Source of the DNA: Actinomadura sp. NBRC 104412
Lineage (GTDB): Bacteria > Actinomycetota > Actinomycetes > Streptosporangiales > Streptosporangiaceae
Assembly (NCBI RefSeq): GCF_030269515.1
Contig: NZ_BSTM01000047.1
Coordinates: 1 to 39,180 of the forward strand
DNA length: 39,180 nucleotides
Direction: 5' to 3'
A program made the translations under genes and the position numbers. Below the pieces are notes generated by a model. The model was not told where the DNA came from and did not search any database. It worked only from the letters and a program-made list of their open reading frames with translations. Numbering within the stretch: the first letter of the stretch is position 1; each line of letters begins with the position of its first letter. Below are positions 25,332-34,123 of the stretch, one piece after another.

Positions 25332-25883
25332 ATGGCATTCGATGAGCGGACCGAGGAACTGGCGGTCAAGGCCGCTCAGGGCGACCAGGCCGCCCTCAAC
25401 GAACTGCTCGGCAAGATCCAGCCCGACGTACTGCGGCACACCTCGCGCTTCCTGCCCTGCCGGCAGGACGCCGAGGAGGCTTGCCAGGACGCGTTGCTTC
25501 AGGTGGCGCGGAACATCCACCGATTCGAGGGCCGGTCGAGGTTCAGCACGTGGCTGCACGTGGTCGTCGCCAACTCGGCCCGTTCCACGTACCGCTCGCT
25601 CAAGCGCCGCTCGGTCGAGCAGGCGGGCGAGCTGCCCCAGCAGCGGCCCGACCCGCGCCGCACGAGCGTCATCGCGGGCTCGCGAGTGGACATCCTGGAC
25701 GCGATGGAGGACCTCGAGGCCCGCAAGCCCGATCTGATCCAGGCGCTGGTGCTGCGCGACGTCTCCCAGCTCGAGTACGCCGAGATCGCCGAGCAGCTCA
25801 ACCTGCCGCTGGGCACGGTCAAGTCGCGCATCCACGAGGCCCGCAAGCAGGTCCGCCAGACCCTGGGCGAGTCCTACACCTGA
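25332..25883 (+). CDS. ECF sigma factor, divergent from the kinase gene
   Basis: 183 aa from ATG 25332. Region 2: FDERTEELAVKAAQGDQAAL, LPCRQDAEEACQDALLQVA, NIHRFEGRSRFSTWLHVVV and ANSARSTYRSLKRRS. Region 4: LIQALVLRDVSQLEYAEIAEQ with LNLPLGTVKSRIHEARKQV. No anti-sigma gene follows; the next gene is otsA on the other strand. The only partner in sight is the kinase whose gene starts 56 bp away. ECF groups controlled by Ser/Thr kinases are known, so phosphorylation control is a reasonable hypothesis. No strong ribosome site is visible before the ATG. Confidence 0.9.
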   Translation: MAFDERTEELAVKAAQGDQAALNELLGKIQPDVLRHTSRFLPCRQDAEEACQDALLQVARNIHRFEGRSRFSTWLHVVVANSARSTYRSLKRRSVEQAGELPQQRPDPRRTSVIAGSRVDILDAMEDLEARKPDLIQALVLRDVSQLEYAEIAEQLNLPLGTVKSRIHEARKQVRQTLGESYT

Positions 25884-25942
25884 CCCCCTGTTACGGCGGG
25901 GTTCGACTTGGGTGGCGCGCGGGCCAGACCGGTGTGATGTTG

Positions 25943-27421
25943 TCAGTCGAGCGCCGCGAGCTGGTCGGCGAACCATTGCCTGGGCGGGAGCGCGGTCGCC
26001 GCCGCCGCCAGGCCCTTGCGGCGGGCCGCGCATTCCTCGCGCGGCATCAGCAGCGCCCGGTGGATCGCCTCGGCGGTCTGGGACACGTCGTACGGGTTGA
26101 CCAGGAGGGCGTGGTCGGCCAGTTCCGCCGCTGCGCCCGCCTCCCGTGACAGCACCAGCGCGCAGCCGTTGTCCGACACCACCGGGGCCTCCTTGGCGAC
26201 CAGGTTCATCCCGTCCCGGATGGGGTTGACCAGCAGGACGTCCGCCATCCGGTACGCGGCGAGCGAGCGCGGGAAGTCGTCGTTCACCTGGAGGATCAGC
26301 GGATTCCACCCCGGTGTGCCGAACTCCTCGGTGATGCGCGCCGCCTCCTCCCGTACGGCCTCGGTGTACTCACGGTACTCGGGCAGGTCGTACCGGGACG
26401 GGTAGGCGAACACCAGATGCACCACCCGCCCCCGCCACTCCGGGTGGTTGACCAGCAGTTCCCGGTACGCGGCCAGCCCCCGCACGATGTTCTTCGACAG
26501 CTCGGTGCGGTCCACGCGCACGATCAGCCGCCGGTCGCCGACCTGCTCGCGCAGCGCCTCCATGCGGGCGGCGACGTCGGGTTCGGCGGCGCGGCGGCGC
26601 AGCGCGTCCCCGTCGATCCCGAGCCCGTGCACCCCGACCGTCGTGACATGGCCGCCGCGCGTGACCGTACCGGCCACGCGGTCGACCTTGGCCCCGGGCA
26701 GCAGCGCGCAGCAGTCCAGGAACGCCTGGGCCCACCGCTCGGCGAGGAAGCCGGCGTGGTCGGCGCCCAGGATGCCGTCCAGCACCCGCTCGCCGATGTC
26801 GTCGGGCAGCAGCCGGTAGTACTCGGGCGGCGCCCAGGGCGTGTGCGAGAAGTGCACGATCTTCAGGTCGGGACGGCGGTCGCGCAGCATCCGGGGCGCC
26901 AGCGACAGGTGGTAGTCCTGGATCGCGGCCTTGGCGCCCGCCGCGGCGTCCCTGGCCAGCGCGTCGGCGAAGGCCGCGTTGTACGCCTCGTACGACTGCC
27001 AGTCGCGCCGTGACCGGGCGTCGAAGTGCGGCGTGCTCGGCGTGTCGTACAGCAGGTGGTGGACGAACCACAGCGTCGCGTTCGCCACGGCGTTGTACGC
27101 GCGGTGGAAGGTGGCCGCGGGGATGTCCAGCATCCGCACGGCCGCGCCTCCGATGTCGTGCCCGTCCAGGTCGAGCCTGCCGTCCGGCGCGCGCCGCGCC
27201 GCCTCCCGGTCGCCGTCCCCCAGCGCCGCGCACACCCACAGCGCTCCCGGGCCGTCCCGTCCCGCCCCGGCGCGCCGGCCGTCCGCCTGCCCGGGGCCGC
27301 CGGTGACCGCGGCCAGGCCGGACACCAGCCCGCCGCCCCCGCGCCGCATGGTCAGCGTCCCGTCCCCGGAAAGTGAGAAGGACACAGGCCCCCGGTTGGA
27401 CGCCACCAGCACTTGGCTCAT
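25943..27421 (-). CDS. otsA: Trehalose-6-phosphate synthase (GT20)
   Basis: 492 aa glycosyltransferase joining a sugar nucleotide (UDP- or GDP-glucose) to glucose-6-phosphate. Signature pieces: VASNRGPVSF at the N-terminus, GGGGLVSGLAAVTG, NATLWFVHHLL, AIQDYHLSL, KIVHFSHTPWAPPEYY, RVDRTELSKNIVRGLAAY (phosphate Arg and Lys) and NPIRDGMNLVAKE with DNGCALVLSREAGAAAEL. The length is that of stand-alone OtsA. The ATG 27421 has no Shine-Dalgarno (cttcccct precedes it). otsB lies about 4.8 kb away, not adjacent. Trehalose serves as a compatible solute and a mycomembrane precursor in some actinobacteria; this organism's use is unknown. Confidence 0.96.
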   Translation of the reverse strand: MSQVLVASNRGPVSFSLSGDGTLTMRRGGGGLVSGLAAVTGGPGQADGRRAGAGRDGPGALWVCAALGDGDREAARRAPDGRLDLDGHDIGGAAVRMLDIPAATFHRAYNAVANATLWFVHHLLYDTPSTPHFDARSRRDWQSYEAYNAAFADALARDAAAGAKAAIQDYHLSLAPRMLRDRRPDLKIVHFSHTPWAPPEYYRLLPDDIGERVLDGILGADHAGFLAERWAQAFLDCCALLPGAKVDRVAGTVTRGGHVTTVGVHGLGIDGDALRRRAAEPDVAARMEALREQVGDRRLIVRVDRTELSKNIVRGLAAYRELLVNHPEWRGRVVHLVFAYPSRYDLPEYREYTEAVREEAARITEEFGTPGWNPLILQVNDDFPRSLAAYRMADVLLVNPIRDGMNLVAKEAPVVSDNGCALVLSREAGAAAELADHALLVNPYDVSQTAEAIHRALLMPREECAARRKGLAAAATALPPRQWFADQLAALD

Positions 27422-27565
27422 AGGGGAAGGGTCTCAGTTGGTGGACGGGCGCATCAAAGTGACCCGGGGGGAACCGGTATGTCTCCGTCCGGCTTGAAGG
27501 AGCGGCCCCGCGAGGCACACGGAGGACCGCCGGTTAGGCGGGACGGCGCCGGGTACCAGGCGCGG

Positions 27566-28552
27566 ATGAGCAGGTCCCAGACCACCATCACGGTCCTCGT
27601 CGCCGGGACGGCCAACCTCGTCCTCGCGATCACCAAGGTCTTCGCCGGGGTGCTGTCCGGGTCGAGCGCGATGCTGGCCGAGGGCGCGCACTCGGTCGCC
27701 GACACCCTCAACCAGGTGTTCCTGCTGACCTCGCTCCGGCGCAGCGCGCGCCCGCCCGACCGGCTGCATCCCTTCGGGTACGGCAACGACCGCTACTTCT
27801 GGTCCCTGCTGGCCGCGTTCGGGATCTTCGTCGCGGGCGGTGGCTACTCCATCTTCGAGGGCGTCCTCGCCATCACAGGACGCGAGGCGGGCGGGGAGAA
27901 GGTCTGGCTGGCCTTCACCGTGCTGGGCATCGCGGCCCTGCTGGAGGGGACCTCGTGGGTACGCGCGTTCACCCAGGCGCGCAGGGAGACGGGGGCCGGG
28001 CAGGGCCTCCTCGACCACGTCCGCCGCACCCCCGACGTGACGTTCAAGGCGGCGCTGCTCGAGGACACCGCCGCGATGATCGGGCTGGCCCTCGCCGCCG
28101 GCGGGCTCGCCCTGCGCGAGCTCACCGGTTCCCCGCTGTGGGACGGCATCGCCTCGATCCTGATCGGCCTGCTCCTGGTCGGCGTCGCGATCGCGCTCGG
28201 CAGGGACAGCCGCAGCCTGCTGATCGGCCAGTCGGTGGCGCCGGAGGTCCAGCGCGAGATCAGCGCCGAGATCGCCTCGGCGCGCGGCGTGACCGGCGTG
28301 GACGAGCTGTTCACCATGCATTTCGGCCCGGACGAGGTGCTGGTCGCCGCCAAGGTGCACTTCTCCGACAGCATCAGCGCGGACGAGGCCGAGGACGTCG
28401 CGGGCGAGGTGGAACGGCGGCTGCGCGAGCGCGTCCCGCTCGTCCGGCACGTGTTCCTCGACCCGACGCAGCGCGAACCCGGACCCACGGTGACGCGGCG
28501 CCGCCGCGCCTTGTTCCGCCGCCAGGGCAACTCGCTGGCCGGCCCCTCCTGA
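27566..28552 (+). CDS. Cation diffusion facilitator (CDF) family metal transporter
   Basis: 328 aa from ATG 27566; ATG 27479, with a G-rich stretch before it, would add 29 residues. Six membrane helices: about 7-27 (TVLVAGTANLVLAITKVFAG), 29-50, 75-98, 111-129, 160-179 and 187-206. The transport-site residues are in MLAEGAHSVADTL (HxxxD) and ALLEDTAAMIG. The C-terminal cytoplasmic domain has the usual fold (SVAPEVQREISAEIAS, VDELFTMHFGPDEVLVAAKVHF) ending in a basic tail. CDF proteins exchange Zn, Mn, Fe or Co against protons; the metal cannot be told from sequence alone. It is divergent from otsA. Confidence 0.92.
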   Translation: MSRSQTTITVLVAGTANLVLAITKVFAGVLSGSSAMLAEGAHSVADTLNQVFLLTSLRRSARPPDRLHPFGYGNDRYFWSLLAAFGIFVAGGGYSIFEGVLAITGREAGGEKVWLAFTVLGIAALLEGTSWVRAFTQARRETGAGQGLLDHVRRTPDVTFKAALLEDTAAMIGLALAAGGLALRELTGSPLWDGIASILIGLLLVGVAIALGRDSRSLLIGQSVAPEVQREISAEIASARGVTGVDELFTMHFGPDEVLVAAKVHFSDSISADEAEDVAGEVERRLRERVPLVRHVFLDPTQREPGPTVTRRRRALFRRQGNSLAGPS

Positions 28553-28665
28553 CCGTGGCGTTGACGGCGATCGGGACGGAACGGGATCCAATGCATGATC
28601 AAGACGGGACGCGGGTAAGGTCTCAGCAGCCGGGACCCTGCTGTCCGCCAACCGGGCAGATCAGG

Positions 28666-28671
28666 TAAAGT
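28666..28671 (+). promoter_or_regulatory. -10 hexamer TAAAGT for the riboswitch-thrC unit
   Basis: A TANNNT hexamer in the spacer, so transcription should start near 28678, about 10 nt before the first repeat. No convincing -35 at normal spacing. Confidence 0.4.
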
Positions 28672-28688
28672 CACGCACACACCGCACA

Positions 28689-28720
28689 AATTCAGATCGC
28701 TCGTACAGAGGGGCGCGGGG
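28689..28720 (+). repeat. Partial direct repeat of the riboswitch 5' segment
   Basis: The 32 nt from 28689 match 28767-28798 at 25 of 32 positions, offset 78 nt. They share ATCGCTC and CAGAGGGG, which in the downstream copy form the P1 5' strand and the start of P2. The conserved core after that (GAGGGAC, GGCAACC, GGTGCCAA) is absent here, so this copy is a remnant or a decoy strand, not a second aptamer. Confidence 0.6.
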
Positions 28721-28777
28721 AGCACGGCGGCCTTGGCCGGTCTCCCAGCTCAGCCCCCCACAGACAACTTCATATCG

Positions 28778-28915
28778 CTCATCCAGAGGGGTGGAGGGAC
28801 CGGCCCTGTGAAGCCCCGGCAACCACCTGGTTCGTACGCGCTCGCGATCCTGCGAGGCCGGCCGGGAAATGGTGCCAACTCCGGCCTGTGACCAAGGTGG
28901 CACAGGGAAGATGGG
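28778..28915 (+). ncRNA. SAM-I (S-box) riboswitch upstream of the threonine-synthase-like gene
   Basis: All S-box landmarks are present in order: P1 5' strand CTCATC (28778-28783), AGAGGGGTGGAGGGAC, GGCCCTGTGAAGCCCC, GGCAACC, the insert loop, AATGGTGCCAACTCC, CAAGGTGGCACAGGG, GGAAGATGGGG with the P1 3' strand GATGGG (28910-28915). The start codon lies only 17 nt after P1, too little for a terminator hairpin. The ribosome site (GGGGAG/AAAGG, 28912-28924) overlaps the P1 3' strand. Control is therefore likely at translation: SAM binding would hold P1 and hide the ribosome site. Confidence 0.95.
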
Positions 28916-28932
28916 GAGAAAGGCCTCGCTTC

Positions 28933-30198
28933 ATGGCAACCACGCCTGCCGACAACGGACACACCTCTTCCGCCGACCTCGGTCCCGCGACCGCACTGAC
29001 GTGCCGGGAGTGCGGGCACAGCAGGGAACTCGGCCCGTACTACGCCTGTGAGCAGTGTTTCGGGCCGCTGGAGATCTCCTACGACTTCGGCGGCGTCACC
29101 CGCGAGTCCATCGAGGCGGGTCCACGGAACATCTGGCGGTACCGGGGGCTGCTGCCCGTCCCGTCCAACGTGGCGGAGACGCCCAACACCGAGCCCGGCC
29201 TGACCCGTCTCGTGCGGGCCGACCAGCTCGCGGAGTCGCTGGGGCTGCAGCGGCTGTGGGTGAAGGACGACAGCGGCAACCCGACGCACTCGTTCAAGGA
29301 CCGGGTCGTGGCGGTGGCGCTCGCGGCGGCGCGCGAACTCGGCTTCAAGGTGCTGGCCTGCCCGTCCACCGGGAACCTCGCCAACGCCGTGGCCGCGGCG
29401 GCGGCGCGGGCGGGGATCCGCAGCGCGGTGTTCGTCCCCTCCGACCTGGAGGCGCAGAAGATCATCACCACCGCGGTGTACGGCGGGCTGTTCGTCACCG
29501 TGGACGGCAACTACGACGACGTCAACCGGCTCGCCTCGGAGATCGCCGGCGAGGAGGAGGACTGGGCGTTCGTCAACGTCAACGTGCGGCCGTACTACGC
29601 CGAGGGCTCCAAGACCCTCGGGTACGAGATCGCCGAGCAGCTCGGCTGGCGGCTGCCGGACCAGATCGTGATCCCGGTGGCGTCCGGCTCCCAGCTCACG
29701 AAGATCGACAAGGCGTTCCAGGAGCTGATCAAGCTGGGGCTCGTCGAGGACAGGCCCTACCGCGTGTTCGGCGCCCAGGCCGCCGGCTGCGACCCGGTCG
29801 CGGCGGCGTTCAAGGCCGGGCACGACGTGGTCCGGCCGGTCAAGCCGTCGACGATCGCCAAGTCGCTGGCCATCGGCAACCCGGCCGACGGCCCGTACGT
29901 CCTGGACGTCGTCCGCCGCACCGGCGGGGCGGTCGAGGACGTCACCGACGAGCAGGTGGTCGAGGGCATCCGGCTGCTGGCGGCCACCGAGGGGATCTTC
30001 GGCGAGACCGCCGGCGGCGTGACCGTCGCGACGCTCCGCAAGCTGGTGGAGACGGGCGCGCTCGACCCGTCCGCCGAAACAGTGATCATCAACTCCGGGG
30101 ACGGCCTGAAGACCCTGGACGCGATCTCCTCGCAGGTGGCGCCGAGCGCGAACATCCCCCCGTCGCTGGACGCCTTCCGCGCCGCGGGCCTCGCCTGA
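28933..30198 (+). CDS. thrC: Threonine-synthase-like PLP enzyme, candidate homocysteine synthase (MetM type)
   Basis: 421 aa from ATG 28933; the frame to 28888 starts inside the riboswitch. A four-cysteine knuckle is at 24-42 (CRECGHSREL...CEQCFG), then the PLP fold: substrate loop and Schiff-base Lys122 in NPTHSFKDR, PLP phosphate loop in CPSTGNLANAVAAAAARAG, and ASGSQLTKIDKAFQEL and SGDGLKTLD near the C-terminus. Threonine synthases normally read NPTGSFKDR; here Gly is His119. SAM-riboswitch control and the downstream sulfur carrier point to a sulfur reaction: O-phosphohomoserine to homocysteine. I recall such a ThrC paralogue, MetM, with a sulfur carrier, MetO, being described in Streptomyces. 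True threonine synthase remains possible. Confidence 0.85.
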   Translation: MATTPADNGHTSSADLGPATALTCRECGHSRELGPYYACEQCFGPLEISYDFGGVTRESIEAGPRNIWRYRGLLPVPSNVAETPNTEPGLTRLVRADQLAESLGLQRLWVKDDSGNPTHSFKDRVVAVALAAARELGFKVLACPSTGNLANAVAAAAARAGIRSAVFVPSDLEAQKIITTAVYGGLFVTVDGNYDDVNRLASEIAGEEEDWAFVNVNVRPYYAEGSKTLGYEIAEQLGWRLPDQIVIPVASGSQLTKIDKAFQELIKLGLVEDRPYRVFGAQAAGCDPVAAAFKAGHDVVRPVKPSTIAKSLAIGNPADGPYVLDVVRRTGGAVEDVTDEQVVEGIRLLAATEGIFGETAGGVTVATLRKLVETGALDPSAETVIINSGDGLKTLDAISSQVAPSANIPPSLDAFRAAGLA

Positions 30199-30255
30199 CC
30201 TCGCCCGACTCCGAGCAGCCAGACAGCCACAGCACAGCATCCCTTGGAGCCAGCA

Positions 30256-30534
30256 ATGAGCACCGTGTCCGTACGGATCCCGACGATCCTCCGGAGCCTG
30301 ACCGGCGGCGAGTCCGAGGTCAAGGCCGAGGGCGCCACCCTGCGCGCCGTGGTGGCCGACCTCGACGCCAACCACCCCGGCATCGCCGCCCGGGTCCTGG
30401 ACGACAACGGCAGGATCCGGCGCTTCGTGAACGTGTACGTGGGGGACGAGGACGTCCGGTTCGCCGAGGGCCTGGACACCCCCACCCCCGAGGGCACCCA
30501 GATTTCGATCATCCCGGCCGTCGCCGGCGGCTGA
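30256..30534 (+). CDS. ThiS/MoaD-family sulfur carrier protein (MetO/CysO-like)
   Basis: 92 aa beta-grasp protein. ATG 30256 has GGAG 7-10 nt upstream. Strands VSVRIPTILRSLTGGES, RFVNVYVGDEDVRFAEG and TQISIIPAVAGG are typical. The protein ends exactly at the Gly-Gly, so no protease would be needed to expose the C-terminal thiocarboxylate. It follows the ThrC-like gene by 57 bp and shares its riboswitch-controlled transcript. In CysO systems a carrier of this type feeds cysteine synthesis with CysM and Mec; those genes are not here, so the ThrC-like enzyme is the likely sulfur acceptor partner. The E1-like activating enzyme must be encoded elsewhere. Confidence 0.92.
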   Translation: MSTVSVRIPTILRSLTGGESEVKAEGATLRAVVADLDANHPGIAARVLDDNGRIRRFVNVYVGDEDVRFAEGLDTPTPEGTQISIIPAVAGG

Positions 30535-30543
30535 ATCGCCGTC

Positions 30544-30587
30544 CTCCCGGGTGTTCTCGGGATGATCGCCCCGAGAACACCCGGGGG
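30544..30587 (+). terminator. Terminator of the riboswitch-thrC-sulfur carrier transcript
   Basis: A perfect 16-bp inverted repeat (30546-30561 with 30570-30585; arm CCCGGGTGTTCTCGGG), plus a weaker extension, around an 8-nt loop. It begins 10 bp after the stop. A modest T tract (tttt) follows 10 nt later. Confidence 0.92.
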
Positions 30588-30628
30588 AAATGGGCTTTTG
30601 TCCTGCTAAACAGGGGTAAAGGCCCAGC

Positions 30629-31252
30629 ATGGGGATTGCGGAGGAGATCGCGGAGACGGTGGCGGCGCATCCCAGTGTGGCCCTGGTCGAACCGATCGGC
30701 TCGCGCGCGCGAGGCACCGCGACCGAGCTGTCCGACTGGGACTTCCGGGTCACCACCGACGACTTCGGGCGGGTGGCCGCCGACCTCCCCGGCATGGCCG
30801 CTCCGCACGGGCCGCTGGCGGCGCAATGGGACCCGCTGGGCGACGTCGAGAGCTACCTGCTCATCTTTCCCGGCCCGGTGAAAGTGGACCTGATCTTTCC
30901 CGAGATGCCGCGCAGCCGTAACCGGCCGTGGCGCGTGGGGCCCGACACTCTCGCGGCAATGGACGCTCACTTCTGGGACTGGTCATTGTGGCTGGTGAGC
31001 AAACGCCGGCACGGGATGACCGATCGCGTGCGGGGCGAACTGCTCAAGATGAGCGGGCACCTTCTGCGGCCACTCGGAATCGACATCCTTCCGCTCTCCC
31101 TGGAAGAGGCGGCGGACCGTTACGTGCGCGCCCGGGACCGCCTGGAGACGCGTTATGGGACGCGCATATCCCGCCGCCTGGAGGAAGAAGTCCTGCCTCT
31201 GGTACGAGAGTCGCACCGTGACCATTACCGGCCGTCCGGTCTTCCGTCATAG
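30629..31252 (+). CDS. Nucleotidyltransferase-fold protein (Pol beta-like), function unknown
   Basis: 207 aa. The N-terminal half has a minimal nucleotidyltransferase core: VALVEPIGSRARGTATELSDWDFRV, with GS followed by the acidic pair D.D, and a third acid in VKVDLIF at about residue 91. The remainder is helical and includes FWDWSLWLVSKRRHGM and LEEAADRYVRARDRLE. It resembles stand-alone transferases such as aminoglycoside or toxin-linked MNT types but is not clearly either. No HEPN partner is adjacent, which argues against a toxin-antitoxin pair. AGGGG lies 19-23 nt before ATG 30629. The end is followed by a weak hairpin. Confidence 0.7.
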   Translation: MGIAEEIAETVAAHPSVALVEPIGSRARGTATELSDWDFRVTTDDFGRVAADLPGMAAPHGPLAAQWDPLGDVESYLLIFPGPVKVDLIFPEMPRSRNRPWRVGPDTLAAMDAHFWDWSLWLVSKRRHGMTDRVRGELLKMSGHLLRPLGIDILPLSLEEAADRYVRARDRLETRYGTRISRRLEEEVLPLVRESHRDHYRPSGLPS

Positions 31253-31432
31253 GGACTGTCCGTCCCCTCGGCCCGCCTATATCGTCGATTCCGATCATGC
31301 CGCGTCGACCCCGTCACGGGCCCACCGCAGGGACGTGGAGACACGGCCGCTGGTCGGCGGGCCTCGCGGTAGAAGGGGTGTGGCCCGAAGCACCAAACCG
31401 TGGCGCGACCACGTACGAGCGGCAGGTTTCGT

Positions 31433-31633
31433 ATGGCGCAGGGCACAGTCAAGTGGTTCAACGCGGACAAGGGCTACGGCTTCATCGCGGTGGACGGTGG
31501 CCGAGACGTCTTCGTCCATTACTCGGCCATTCTCATGGACGGCTACCGCAGCCTTGAGCAGGGGCAGCGGGTGGAATTCGAGATCACCCAGAGCGACCGG
31601 GGTCCGCAGGCCGACTCCGTGCGCACCATCTGA
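31433..31633 (+). CDS. Cold-shock protein (CspA family)
   Basis: 66 aa single cold-shock domain that binds single-stranded RNA or DNA and melts RNA structure. RNP1 appears as KGYGFIAVDG and RNP2 as DVFVHYSAI; the start MAQGTVKWFNADKGYG and the end RVEFEITQSDRGPQADSV are typical. ATG 31433 is set by homology; the ribosome site before it is weak (GGCAGG). The spacer upstream is 180 bp with no gene visible, which fits a long leader as in other csp genes, though no cold box is clear. Confidence 0.95.
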   Translation: MAQGTVKWFNADKGYGFIAVDGGRDVFVHYSAILMDGYRSLEQGQRVEFEITQSDRGPQADSVRTI

Positions 31634-31661
31634 ACGACCTCGGCCGACGCGCCGCGTTCAG
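31630..31661. terminator. Possible shared hairpin between csp and the convergent gene
   Basis: CTGAACG (31630-31636) pairs with CGTTCAG (31655-31661) over an 18-nt loop containing further GC complementarity. It covers the csp stop codon and the end of the facing gene. Weak evidence. Confidence 0.3.
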
Positions 31662-31921
31662 TGGCGGACGACCGGAGCCTGCCGGTCGATCTCACGTCCG
31701 AGCGTGAGCACCATGTCCTCGAAGGCATGGTCGCCGTACCGCTCCTTGAGCGCCCCGTACACGCCCTTGCGAGCGGCCTCGCGCAGCATCCGGGTCAAAA
31801 CGGTGTGATCGACCGGACGCCCGGCCTCGAACTCGTCATAGGCGTGCCGGGACGCCCGCAGCAACTCGGGATGCGGTGCCGACTCCGACAGGATCATGCC
31901 CGCGGCGCTCTTGAGGTCCAT
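31658..31921 (-). CDS. Small helical protein of unknown function
   Basis: 87 aa, cytoplasmic, entirely helical by composition. Pieces: DLKSAAGMILSESAPHPELL, RASRHAYDEFEAGRPVDHTV, LTRMLREAARKGVYGALKER and DHAFEDMVLTLGREIDRQ. I do not recognise a family. ATG 31921 is preceded by GGGCCG, a weak ribosome site. It stands alone and convergent with the cold-shock gene. The opposite strand shows a shadow frame that is not supported. Confidence 0.5.
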   Translation of the reverse strand: MDLKSAAGMILSESAPHPELLRASRHAYDEFEAGRPVDHTVLTRMLREAARKGVYGALKERYGDHAFEDMVLTLGREIDRQAPVVRH

Positions 31922-32238
31922 CGGCCCAGTCTAGAGACGCCGAGCGACCCGAACCGTCAGCCGCGCACGCACCCCAGGACGCCGGCGGGCGATCACCAGG
32001 CCCCGTAGACGTCCACAGACCGGCCAAGCGGAACGCCATGCATGCCTGACGGCGGCGGCCCGGGGCGGAAGATCATGACATGCTGGGAGCCGCCGGATTC
32101 GCGGGAAATCCGTCCGGCGCACGGCGACCCACAGTGCCTCACAACGGCACACGCCCGGGCTATCTGCTGGGGTGTTTCCCCAGGTCAGACCAAGTCTCGG
32201 CAGATGGCGGGCATGCTTCTCGGCCGGTACGTACGACG
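31922..32238. other. Spacer before the groEL control region
   Basis: 317 bp with no coding sequence I can support on either strand. It may hold the promoter of the leftward 87-aa gene. The groEL promoter and operators start at 32239. Confidence 0.5.
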
Positions 32239-32265
32239 CTTGCACTCGACCGGGTAGAGTGCTAA
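32239..32265. promoter_or_regulatory. CIRCE operator 1 (HrcA site)
   Basis: CTTGCACTC, 9-nt spacer, GAGTGCTAA. The right arm is a perfect CIRCE half, the left differs at two positions from TTAGCACTC. It overlaps the probable groEL promoter completely. Confidence 0.8.
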
Positions 32266-32268
32266 AAA
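32240..32268 (+). promoter_or_regulatory. groEL promoter
   Basis: TTGCAC (32240-32245), 17-nt spacer, TAAAAA (32263-32268). The -35 lies in the left arm of CIRCE 1 and the -10 in its right arm, so HrcA would block polymerase directly. The predicted start is near 32275, inside CIRCE 2. Confidence 0.65.
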
Positions 32269-32272
32269 GCGA

Positions 32273-32299
32273 TTGGCACTCTGCTGTGGAGAGTGACAA
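32273..32299. promoter_or_regulatory. CIRCE operator 2 (HrcA site)
   Basis: TTGGCACTC, 9-nt spacer, GAGTGACAA: one mismatch between arms. It starts 7 bp after CIRCE 1 and covers the likely transcription start, so it would also be part of the leader RNA. Confidence 0.85.
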
Positions 32300-32429
32300 T
32301 CCCACACAGTCTGGATCGGGGCGATGAGGTCTCAGCCGGCGGCGGAATGGCAGCCGCCGGGGGAGGCCGTCCGTCGCGGGCGTCGGCTCGGTCCATCATG
32401 GCCGTCTTGTTCCGGGAGGACTGGAGCCT

Positions 32430-34061
<1,632 letters not shown>

Positions 34062-34093
34062 TTCGAAGCCCATTCCCGGCAACACGGCACAAC

Positions 34094-34123
34094 AAAGGGG
34101 CGGCCCTCCAGGGCCGCCCCTTT
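34094..34123 (+). terminator. groEL terminator
   Basis: A perfect 14-bp stem (34094-34107 with 34110-34123; arm AAAGGGGCGGCCCT) with a 2-nt loop, read in practice as a 4-nt loop, ending in TTT. It lies 32 bp after the groEL stop and is a classic intrinsic terminator. Confidence 0.93.

Noticed and set aside
28689..28760. A second complete SAM riboswitch upstream of the first
   Set aside because: Only the first 32 nt match; the SAM-binding core motifs are missing.
30629..31252. MNT/HEPN toxin-antitoxin module
   Set aside because: No HEPN-type partner gene is adjacent on either side.
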